Below are positions 51,101 through 57,752 of a stretch of 64,000 nt of DNA, piece by piece. The notes under the pieces are model-generated. The model worked only from the letters and a program-made list of their open reading frames with translations. It was not told the DNA's origin and did not search any database. A program made the translations under genes and the position numbers. Numbering within the stretch: position 1 is the first letter of the stretch; every line of letters starts with the position of its first letter. This DNA is from CAWDPQ01 sp049642465 (GTDB lineage Bacteria; Acidobacteriota; Vicinamibacteria; Vicinamibacterales; 2-12-FULL-66-21): positions 1-64,000 of the forward strand of contig JBAROV010000175.1 of the NCBI GenBank assembly GCA_049642465.1, given 5' to 3'.

Positions 51101-51460
51101 GAACGCGGCCACCGCCTTTTCTTGTTCCGGCGTGAGATCCGTCCGGTTGCCCGGAATCAGGATGGCGTCGTAATGCGAGAGCCGATCGGCCGTGGCCGTC
51201 TCCGTGGTCAGGAGCGGCGTGATCTGGATTCCACGTCGGGCGAGCGCTGAGGCGAGCCCGGGATACAAGTCGGCGTGTGCAGGCGTATAGCCGACGAACA
51301 GTACCTTGATTGGCCGTCCCGGTGACGCTGCGGCGCGAGGCGGCGCGGTGGGCCGTGATTGGTCGGTAAACGTCAGCAGCGCAGCGCCGGTCAACGAAAG
51401 CGCAACCAGCCCAGCAGTGGTCAATCGCAGCGTTCGCAGGAGAGACAGGTCAACTCGCAT
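48137..51460 (-). CDS. Five-part fusion: ThuA-like, PVC-type dehydrogenase, HEAT, GH2-like sandwich, cupredoxin
   Basis: A 1107-residue exported protein. In order: signal peptide; a ThuA-like domain (about 50-165, KVLFVGYTPAHADLY); a GSDH-like propeller of the PVC membrane-dehydrogenase type (about 205-560, MDLFASEPDIIKPISFSFDERGR and repeated DTNGDGRAD loops); HEAT-like helices (about 580-740); a galactose-binding/GH2-like sandwich (about 770-930, DMEVPGNWESRGLPDFDGVVW); and a C-terminal type 1 copper domain (about 985-1095) with His in MQHNFV and CTFPGHWRLMNG supplying Cys, His and Met. The copper site could replace the usual cytochrome as electron exit. Function probably periplasmic sugar oxidation. 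Confidence 0.85.
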   Translation of the reverse strand: MRVDLSLLRTLRLTTAGLVALSLTGAALLTFTDQSRPTAPPRAAASPGRPIKVLFVGYTPAHADLYPGLASALARRGIQITPLLTTETATADRLSHYDAILIPGNRTDLTPEQEKAVAAFKGAVFAASAGQDGNAWKDPGFHTKVERGILSALPEATRLAWQRLETPGVVYVDGFNVPNYENRDPAPKFQLPFTPPESMKFIQTPAEFTMDLFASEPDIIKPISFSFDERGRLWVIETTDYPNEVLDGQPGDDKIKILEDTNGDGRADKFTVFAEHLNIATSMAFANGGVIVTQAPHILFLKDTNGDDKADVREILSTGWGNRDTHAQPSNLQYAPDNYIWGVVGYSGFEGEINGKKFQFGQGMYRFKPDGSQFEYVTSSTNNTWGLGFSETFDVFGSTANNDPSFYMAIPNRYFDGIEGLPTGRAGGPGYQSLASFYAVHPTTPYIRQVDVFGGFTAAAGHHLYTARSFPKEYWNRIAFISEPTAHLVAQGVMEKQGASFVTRDGWNLFAGAEEWVAPVHAQVGPDGAVWIADWYNFIAQHNPTPSGYSNGKGNAYETSLRDRLRGRIYRISYKNATPSKRRSLSKNDPAGLVDALNADNMFWRLTAQRLIIERGQKDVVPRLIDLVHNKTVDAVGVSGGAFHALWTLKGLGELESPTTPAYRAAVDALKHPAAGVRKAAAMVLPHGAGAASALVAAGLLHDPDLHTRLAATLTIAEMPSTPEIGAALYKESQQAENYGDRWLSRAFYIAATRHKSTFLTSYQSDTNKLPFADLPVPLRLGTTKPDWRVPPAKDLTAWKDMEVPGNWESRGLPDFDGVVWFTRSVEVPQEAKATALTLGRVNNISEVWVNGLPVVPQPGGGRGAQTGGGRGFLPPTYDLPQGTIKPGANTLTVRIQNSRNDGGFLGTPDAMYLQAGDNRIPLAGTWKYRVERQTNAGALYTRPGELAAHVAFTASGGVAAGALPPPAPQAPDITLRLSVIPGQLKFDLGELTVAPGQLVEIVFDNPDQMQHNFVLGASGALETIGTAADRLAQSPNAVAQQYVPEIPEVLFSTKLVDPGDKLTFQFKAPTTQGQYPYVCTFPGHWRLMNGILRVVAPAGRGRGGAR

Positions 51461-51473
51461 CAGCCATCCTTGA

Positions 51474-51496
51474 AAAAAGGGGACTGTCCCCTTTTT
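51474..51496. terminator. Symmetrical hairpin with A/T tracts
   Basis: AAAAAGGGGAC, one central T, then GTCCCCTTTTT: eleven-base perfect arms with a T-run in both directions. It sits in the 60-bp gap after the nitrilase-family stop (51521) and only 13 bp before the next start (51460). It could terminate the upstream transcript or hide the Shine-Dalgarno of the next gene. The GGGGACWGTCCCC core also occurs in REP-type repeats, so it may be of mobile origin. Confidence 0.6.
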
Positions 51497-51520
51497 ATGA
51501 AAGCGCTTACATCTCGCGGC

Positions 51521-52543
51521 TTATATCTCTGACGTGACGGGCTCGTCAAGGCACCCGGATTCGGATTTCGCCAGCTCGATCAATTCGAGATTGCGTTCGT
51601 ACGATGCTCCGGCGCCACGCACCGGTGGATACCGGTGAGATGAGTACACCGGATACGCTTCGGTCCGCAAATGCGCGAGCATGTGATGTCCCTTCCGCGT
51701 CGCCCGTTCGTGACGGAGCGCCGAGATATCCACCGGCGCGACGACGATGCGTTCGCCCGGACCCGGTGAGGCCTCTGCGAGCATGCGTCCGTCGAAATCG
51801 ACGACTTGACTGCCTCCGGGCCAGGAATACGGTGGATAGTGGCGCAGACTCGCGCCCTGATTGGCGGCGACAACGAACGCGCAATTCTCGAGCGCCCGGC
51901 AGCGGTTGACGATGGACCACCAGTTCATCGGTTCCGTGGCCCCCCATGGATCCATGTAGGCAGACACACGAACGAGCACCTCCGCCCCATTCGCGGCCAG
52001 TTGCCGGATGGCTTCGGGAAAGAGCCAGTCGTAGCAGATCGCACACCCGATCTTTCCGATTGGCGTATCCGCGACGGGAAAGAGCGGCTCATCGTAGCCT
52101 TCGAGGTCGTGCGGGCTGGAGTGCACCTCGAAGGGAATCCAGGGGTTCACTTTCCGGTACTTATAAAGAATGCCTTCCGGCCCGATGAGGCAGGTCGTGT
52201 TGAACACCACCCGCGGCCATCTCGGATCCATTTCGATCATCGAGCCCGTTTGAACGTAGATGCCATGCTCGAGTGCCTTCTGATGCATCCGCTCCGTGTG
52301 CTCGTTCGGGATAGGCACCGCCACCCGGTCGAGCAACTGCTGCACCGTTGGGTAAATTGGGGCGGCATGGGCGAACTCGGGGAACACGACGAGGCGGACG
52401 GGGAGAAACGGTGCGCTCCCGGCCACGGCCGCATCGATCATCGCGAGCATGCGGTCCGTATTGGCGCGCATGTCCCGCCGATCGAGCGGGTTGGGCAGAT
52501 CGGTCTGGCAGGCGGCGGCGGAGTATCTGATTAGGGAGGTCAT
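51521..52543 (-). CDS. Carbon-nitrogen hydrolase (nitrilase superfamily)
   Basis: A 340-residue cytoplasmic amidase. The Glu-Lys-Cys triad is visible as Glu56 (FPEFAH), Lys131 (YRKVNPW) and Cys170 (CAICYDW). NRCRALENCAFVVAANQG is another family signature. Its substrate (an amide, carbamoyl compound or nitrile) cannot be told from the sequence; the long size with a conserved MNWWS segment resembles formamidase or N-carbamoyl hydrolase branches. It does not obviously belong to the sugar genes around it. The 92 bp upstream hold a CACGAAG repeat. Confidence 0.88.
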   Translation of the reverse strand: MTSLIRYSAAACQTDLPNPLDRRDMRANTDRMLAMIDAAVAGSAPFLPVRLVVFPEFAHAAPIYPTVQQLLDRVAVPIPNEHTERMHQKALEHGIYVQTGSMIEMDPRWPRVVFNTTCLIGPEGILYKYRKVNPWIPFEVHSSPHDLEGYDEPLFPVADTPIGKIGCAICYDWLFPEAIRQLAANGAEVLVRVSAYMDPWGATEPMNWWSIVNRCRALENCAFVVAANQGASLRHYPPYSWPGGSQVVDFDGRMLAEASPGPGERIVVAPVDISALRHERATRKGHHMLAHLRTEAYPVYSSHRYPPVRGAGASYERNLELIELAKSESGCLDEPVTSEI

Positions 52544-52578
52544 ACGCAGTAACGCTACAACGCGTGCACGACTTTTAA

Positions 52579-52610
52579 CACGAAGAGCACGAAGTGACGA
52601 AGAGCACGAA
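52579..52610. repeat. CACGAAG/GAGCACGAAG repeat
   Basis: Four close units (CACGAAGAGCACGAAGTGAC, then GAAGAGCACGAACG) in the gap between the nitrilase-family start and the next stop. Same family as 47251-47340 and 61826-61980. Confidence 0.65.
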
Positions 52611-52635
52611 CGCGTGAGCGCAGCCGTGTGAGCGT

Positions 52636-55600
52636 TTAGCGGAGACTCGCATCGATTGCTGGCACCGCCCTGCTGACAATCCGCGTGTTGTATCGCTCCA
52701 TGTACTCACGGTGCTTCGTGCTGCGCGGGTAGTGCTCGTTCTGGCCGTACGGATAGCCGCTCATCCCCGAAAACGGCAACGGCCCAATCGTGTCAGGAGA
52801 AGCGGAACGTGGATTCATCTCCTTGCTCCAGCCATAGGAATACACCAGAAACGTCCGCGTCCAGCCAGATGGCAGCCGCGGCAACGCGCGCTCGGCGAAT
52901 CGCACCGACAGCTCGTCCCCTGGGCGCGAGATGACATACAGATCATCGACATCCTGCAGCAGCGGCCGGACGTCCCCTTCGCGCGTGTAGCGGCCCACCA
53001 TGATCTTCCAGGGTGCTGCACTCGATACCCGCGAATGGTCGTACCCGAACGGCTCGCGTCCGTCGGGGGTGACTTCCGCCGAGAATCCTCGCCACGTCAG
53101 ATCCGCCGACACGGGATCGAGCCTGCTCACGCGCGTCGCAGCTTCGGCACCCGACGCCACCAGGATTTGATCCCAGTAGATCCTCATGTTCGTGAGGATT
53201 CGCACCTGACGAGAGGCCGAGAGCCACTTGCCGGCGAGGTCCACGACAATCGTTTGCGGACGGCCGACTGGGAAACCGATCTCGGGGATCACCATCTTCC
53301 ACCGCCCGTCGCCGTCCTGTACCTGGACGGATGGGGGCGCCATGGTCTCGCCAAGCTGCGAGGCGGCGACGTTGTCGTTGGAGAAGGCGTAGTCGGTCCA
53401 CCCAGTCATCAGCAGGACGAGGCGGTCGGATGACACGCCGGGATCCAACTCGACAAAATGCGGCTCGGCATAACCACGAATGGACCGAAGACGAAAGTCA
53501 TCGGGATACCGGCGATCGACGGCCGCAATCTGCGGGAGGACATCGTGGCCGTGCTCATCGACTGCTTTCGCCGGCGGACGCGCTCCCCGCGTCATCGTCA
53601 GCGCAAACGGCGGACGCGGCGGGGACCTCAGCCCTTCGTTTGGGAAAACGTCAACATCCTCGGGATGATCGACCGCAACGAGCTGCAAACGATCGACAAA
53701 GAGCGCCTCTTCGAGTTCGTTCGTGACCCGAAGTTCGTAGAAGCCATCTCTCGCTCGAAGCTGATGGCTCGCCAGCCGAACGTACTCGTCAGGATCCGGG
53801 TGGTTCCAAACCCCGGGCGCCAGCCACGCGCCCATTTCCCCGCCACCCATGAAGTCCGTGACAAACTCGAAGCGGGTGCCGTTCCACGTGAAGAGGTACG
53901 GACACGAGGACGGTTTTCGATCGAGTTCCGTGATGGTGGCGGTTCGTTCTTCGGGTGGCAAGGCCGTCTCGGCCTGCAGAATCCCGGATGGCCAGAGGAC
54001 CCTCACCACGTCCGCGGTTCGCCTCGATCCGAGACCGAACACGATGTCTGCTGGCGCCACCGCGGGCGTGGAGGAGGCTGATTCGAATTGCTGACGGAGA
54101 CTGCCGGCACGAATTTCGACGCGCGCGCCAATGCCGTTCCGATTGCTGACCCGCGCGGCCAGCCGGACGCGCAGTGATGCGTTCCGGTTCCCGCCTTCGT
54201 TTCTCCAGATGCGAACGTCACCGTCCGCCAGTCGGACGAGGGCATCGGTGTCACCGTCGTTGTCCACGTCTCCCAGAGCGAGCGATTCGAAGCGAGTCTG
54301 CGCGGACTTGGTCGCTGCGCTAGACGGCAGTCGAGCCGCAGTCGTCACGTCGGCCCACTTCCCCGCTCCGATGTTGCGGAAGAGATGCGCGCTCGCGTCA
54401 GAAAGCGTCAGCAGATCAAGCAGGCCGTCGCTGTCGTAATCGACGAACTGCGCTGCAATGGTTCCGGCGGTTTCTGCAGGCGCGGGTGTGTTCCGGAATT
54501 TCGTCTGGCCATCGCTCAGGGACAAGACAGACGGTTGTCCAGATCGTCCAAACAGGAAATCCGAAAAGCCGTCCTTGTTGACGTCGCCGATGGCCAGAGC
54601 CGAATACGAGCCGTCCGAGGGGAGCCCTGAATCGCTTGCCGCATCGCGGAATGAGCCGTCCCGCATGTTGCGGTAGAGAACCGGTGCGCCATCGCGCGGT
54701 ACGACGACCAGATCGATGTCCCGACGGTTGTCGTAGTCGGTGGCGGCCAGGGCGACGGCACTCAGCGGGGCGCTGAGGCCAGCCTGGACCGCGACATCGG
54801 CGAACGTCCCATTGCCGTTGTTCCGCAGCAACCGAGTCGGCGAGCCGGTGACAACGAGATCCAGGTCGCCGTCGTGATCGACATCGGCGAATGCCGCCGC
54901 CGATGGAGCGGCATCGGGCTTTGCCGGACGCGCGCTGCCAATTCCTGACTTCTCGGAAACATCTTCAAAGGTGCCGGTTGATGTCTGATGGAAGAGCCGG
55001 TACCCGTCGGCTCGCACCAGAAAGAGATCCGTGCGGCCGTCGTTGTCGTAGTCGCCGCTTATCGCTCCAGCGGCCGGTCCAGTCTTCGCAAGGCCTGCCG
55101 CCTCGGTTACCTCGCGAAAGATGCCTTTCTCGTTCCGCAGAAACTGGAGGCCAGATTGACCCACCTCGATCAAATCCAGATCACCGTCCCCATCCGCGTC
55201 AAAGAGCACCACGGCTCCAGCACTCCCGACCTCCCGACCTCCCGACCTCCCGACCTCCCCGCCTCCGCGCTGCTCGCTACGGCGGGCAAGCCGCCCCCCC
55301 GGACCCTGCGTCATCGTCGTGGTTGCATCCAAGAATCTCACGTCTGGCGTGGCTGGATTGACGAGTTCCGGCTCCGCGCCGGTTGACGCGATCGCTTCAG
55401 CGTATTTGCCTTGCGCGAGATAGCTCTGCGCGTACGTCACGCCGTAGGCGCTGTCGCGCAGCGCCTCGAAGTGCTGCATCGCCTTGCGTCCTTCGTCTGC
55501 CTTGCCCGATCGGGTCAGCGCGAGCGCGGCGCTATACGCGGCGGTCACGTTGTACGGCTCGGCAGCCATCGCCTGGCGAAAGTAGTCGAGCGCCTTCTCG

Positions 55601-56043
55601 TACTGCCGCTGCTGCAACCCGATCTGTCCGAGATTGACGTTCGCGCCAGCGTCTCCGGCATCGATCTTCAGCACACGCTCGAAGGCCGGCTGCGCCGCTT
55701 CCAGATTGTCTTCGGCCCGATAGATGAGACCGGCGACGTAGTGTGCCTGCGGCAGATTGGCGAGGCGCGCCGTGGCTTCGCGTGCGGCAGCGGATGCTTC
55801 GGTGGTCTTCCCCGCATAGAAGAGCGCAATCGCGAGGTTCAGGCGTGCGATATCGAGCGACGGGTGCTGTTCGAGAGCCTCACGGAACGATCGAGTGGCG
55901 CCCTCATAGTCAAACTGCTCCAGCAGCGCGACACCGATATTGTTGGCGCGATACGCAGCCTCTCGCCTTGCCGTATCGGGTTGATAGCCGTAGAGGGCTG
56001 CCAGCATGACGCCGGCGACCACGACCGAGGAGAGACGCCACAT
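52636..56043 (-). CDS. TPR + CRTAC1 (FG-GAP/ASPIC-UnbV) exported protein
   Basis: A 1135-residue exported protein. After an N-terminal hydrophobic anchor come about six TPR repeats (residues about 25-240), a VCBS/FG-GAP propeller with calcium-loop repeats of the type DxDxDGDxDL (about 285-640), an ASPIC/UnbV domain (about 650-730) and a 400-residue C-terminal domain starting SCPYLFTWNGTRFEFVTDF, which has no name but is common in Acidobacteriota. An 8-bp tandem repeat (55223-55254) is read as GGEVGRSGGREVGS between the TPR and propeller parts. ATG 56043 overlaps the previous stop (TGATG). Probably a surface scaffold in a nutrient-uptake complex. Confidence 0.82.
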   Translation of the reverse strand: MWRLSSVVVAGVMLAALYGYQPDTARREAAYRANNIGVALLEQFDYEGATRSFREALEQHPSLDIARLNLAIALFYAGKTTEASAAAREATARLANLPQAHYVAGLIYRAEDNLEAAQPAFERVLKIDAGDAGANVNLGQIGLQQRQYEKALDYFRQAMAAEPYNVTAAYSAALALTRSGKADEGRKAMQHFEALRDSAYGVTYAQSYLAQGKYAEAIASTGAEPELVNPATPDVRFLDATTTMTQGPGGRLARRSEQRGGGEVGRSGGREVGSAGAVVLFDADGDGDLDLIEVGQSGLQFLRNEKGIFREVTEAAGLAKTGPAAGAISGDYDNDGRTDLFLVRADGYRLFHQTSTGTFEDVSEKSGIGSARPAKPDAAPSAAAFADVDHDGDLDLVVTGSPTRLLRNNGNGTFADVAVQAGLSAPLSAVALAATDYDNRRDIDLVVVPRDGAPVLYRNMRDGSFRDAASDSGLPSDGSYSALAIGDVNKDGFSDFLFGRSGQPSVLSLSDGQTKFRNTPAPAETAGTIAAQFVDYDSDGLLDLLTLSDASAHLFRNIGAGKWADVTTAARLPSSAATKSAQTRFESLALGDVDNDGDTDALVRLADGDVRIWRNEGGNRNASLRVRLAARVSNRNGIGARVEIRAGSLRQQFESASSTPAVAPADIVFGLGSRRTADVVRVLWPSGILQAETALPPEERTATITELDRKPSSCPYLFTWNGTRFEFVTDFMGGGEMGAWLAPGVWNHPDPDEYVRLASHQLRARDGFYELRVTNELEEALFVDRLQLVAVDHPEDVDVFPNEGLRSPPRPPFALTMTRGARPPAKAVDEHGHDVLPQIAAVDRRYPDDFRLRSIRGYAEPHFVELDPGVSSDRLVLLMTGWTDYAFSNDNVAASQLGETMAPPSVQVQDGDGRWKMVIPEIGFPVGRPQTIVVDLAGKWLSASRQVRILTNMRIYWDQILVASGAEAATRVSRLDPVSADLTWRGFSAEVTPDGREPFGYDHSRVSSAAPWKIMVGRYTREGDVRPLLQDVDDLYVISRPGDELSVRFAERALPRLPSGWTRTFLVYSYGWSKEMNPRSASPDTIGPLPFSGMSGYPYGQNEHYPRSTKHREYMERYNTRIVSRAVPAIDASLR
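55223..55254. repeat. 8-bp tandem repeat (CTCCCGAC)4 in a coding region
   Basis: Four perfect CTCCCGAC units followed by a partial fifth. Since eight is not a multiple of three, gain or loss of one unit by slippage would shift the frame of the TPR/CRTAC1 gene. In the coding strand the unit reads GTCGGGAG. Confidence 0.8.
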
Positions 56044-57752
56044 CACGGACGCCGGCCCTCAATCGAGGTTGAGCGAACGAGGCCCTTCCCTTCCTGAACG
56101 GTGATCATCGTTCCCGCCGGCGCGCCCGGGATCTTCTCCGTCGTTCCACTGGGCCACGTGATCTCAATGCCCGTGACCTTGGCGGCCTGCCCCAGACCAA
56201 ACGTCAGCGGCATCTCGCTCTGGGACAAGTAGCTCGAGCCCGTCTTCACCATGGACCAGCGTGGATGGCCGCCGTCCACAACGACGCGGACCTTCGCGCC
56301 AATTGCATCGCGGTTGGACGAAGTTCCGATCGCCTTCACTTTGAAAGCGCGATTTGTGCCACCGTCGTTGCGCAGCAGCCTGGCGGGACCGTTGTTCGTC
56401 GTGATCACCACATCGAGATCGCCGTCGTTGTCGTAGTCGCCATATGCGGCGCCTCGCCCGACGATCGCCTGTCGGAAGGCGGCACCCACAGACGAAGAAA
56501 TGACCTCGAACTTCTTGGCGCCGCGATTGCGGAAGAGGTGAGGAGACTGCGCGTACGTCACATTTCGCTGAGACGTATTGATGTCATCTGCAACGTGGCC
56601 GTTGACGGCAAGAATATCCAGCAATCCGTCGAGGTCCAGATCAAAGAAGAAGCAGGCGAAGGTGAGCGTCAACTGCGAGGCTTTTCCAATCGTCGATCGA
56701 GGTGCTTCATCGATGAAAAGGCCCTGTCCCTCGTTCGAGTAGAGGGCCATCATCTCATTCGAAAAATTTCCGATCACCAGGCTCTGCCGGCCGGAGCCAT
56801 CGTAGTCGGCCGCATCGACGCCCATTCCCGCACGCGCCACGCCGGCGTCGTTGAATGCCACGCCGGAGGCGAGCGCGACGTCCGTGAACATGCCGTCTCC
56901 TTTGTTGCGGTAGAGACGGTTGGGCTGTGTATCGTTTGCCCCCAGCAGATCGATGTGGCCGTCGTTGTCGTAATCGATCAGCGCGACGCCCAGCATCTTG
57001 TTCGACGTGTCGTAGACGCCGGCTTTTCGGGTCACGTTCTCGAACGTCCCGTTCCCCTTGTTCCGAAAGAGCGTTGGGCTCTGCCCTTTGTACGCTTCGG
57101 GTGTGCAGTACGACTTGGTACGACCGTCCAGCGTGCAGAACCGGTCCGTCTCTGGCGACCATTCGACGTAATTGGCCACGAACAGATCGAGCCGGCCGTC
57201 CTTGTTGTAGTCGAACCAGAGTGCGCCGGTTGAAAAACCAGGATCGGCGACGCCGGCGTGGGCACTGACGTCCTCGAACACTCCTTTTCCGTTGTTCCGG
57301 AACAGACGGTTGGGTCCCAACGCCGTGATGTAAACGTCCGTATCGCCGTCATTGTCGTAGTCCGCAGCGGCCACTCCCAGGCCGTACAACTCGACGGCGA
57401 GTCCGGCCGAGCGCGTCACGTCAGTGAAGGTCCCGTTCCGGTTGTTGCGGTACAGCGCTGGGTGAGAAGGCTTCGTCGGGCTTCCACGTCCGCCGGCGGC
57501 ACGCCAGTTCATCGACTGAATGAAAAGCAGATCCTGCCATCCATCATTGTCGACATCCAGAAATGCCGCTCCAGAACCCATCGTCTCTGGCAGGTATTTC
57601 CTTCCGGCTGCGCCGCTGTTGTGCTTGAAACGGATCCCTGCGCTTGATGTCACGTCGGTGAATGTGGGGGTGGCGTCCGGCGGGAGCGGAGGCGTACGGC
57701 TGAAGCCCGAAGCCACAAGCACGATGATCAAGGACGATGTGACTCTATTCAT
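56043..57752 (-). CDS. CRTAC1 family protein
   Basis: A 569-residue exported protein with a signal peptide, an FG-GAP/VCBS propeller (FLDVDNDGWQDLL, DYDNDGDTDVYIT, DYNKDGRLDLFVAN, DYDNDGHIDLLG and others) and a C-terminal ASPIC/UnbV domain (NRDAIGAKVRVVVDG, LSQSEMPLTFGLGQAAKVTGIEITWPSG). The calcium-binding loops imply a rigid extracellular beta-propeller. Its start overlaps the PVC-type gene stop (ATGA) and its stop overlaps the TPR/CRTAC1 start, so three proteins are translated in coupling. Confidence 0.87.
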   Translation of the reverse strand: MNRVTSSLIIVLVASGFSRTPPLPPDATPTFTDVTSSAGIRFKHNSGAAGRKYLPETMGSGAAFLDVDNDGWQDLLFIQSMNWRAAGGRGSPTKPSHPALYRNNRNGTFTDVTRSAGLAVELYGLGVAAADYDNDGDTDVYITALGPNRLFRNNGKGVFEDVSAHAGVADPGFSTGALWFDYNKDGRLDLFVANYVEWSPETDRFCTLDGRTKSYCTPEAYKGQSPTLFRNKGNGTFENVTRKAGVYDTSNKMLGVALIDYDNDGHIDLLGANDTQPNRLYRNKGDGMFTDVALASGVAFNDAGVARAGMGVDAADYDGSGRQSLVIGNFSNEMMALYSNEGQGLFIDEAPRSTIGKASQLTLTFACFFFDLDLDGLLDILAVNGHVADDINTSQRNVTYAQSPHLFRNRGAKKFEVISSSVGAAFRQAIVGRGAAYGDYDNDGDLDVVITTNNGPARLLRNDGGTNRAFKVKAIGTSSNRDAIGAKVRVVVDGGHPRWSMVKTGSSYLSQSEMPLTFGLGQAAKVTGIEITWPSGTTEKIPGAPAGTMITVQEGKGLVRSTSIEGRRP

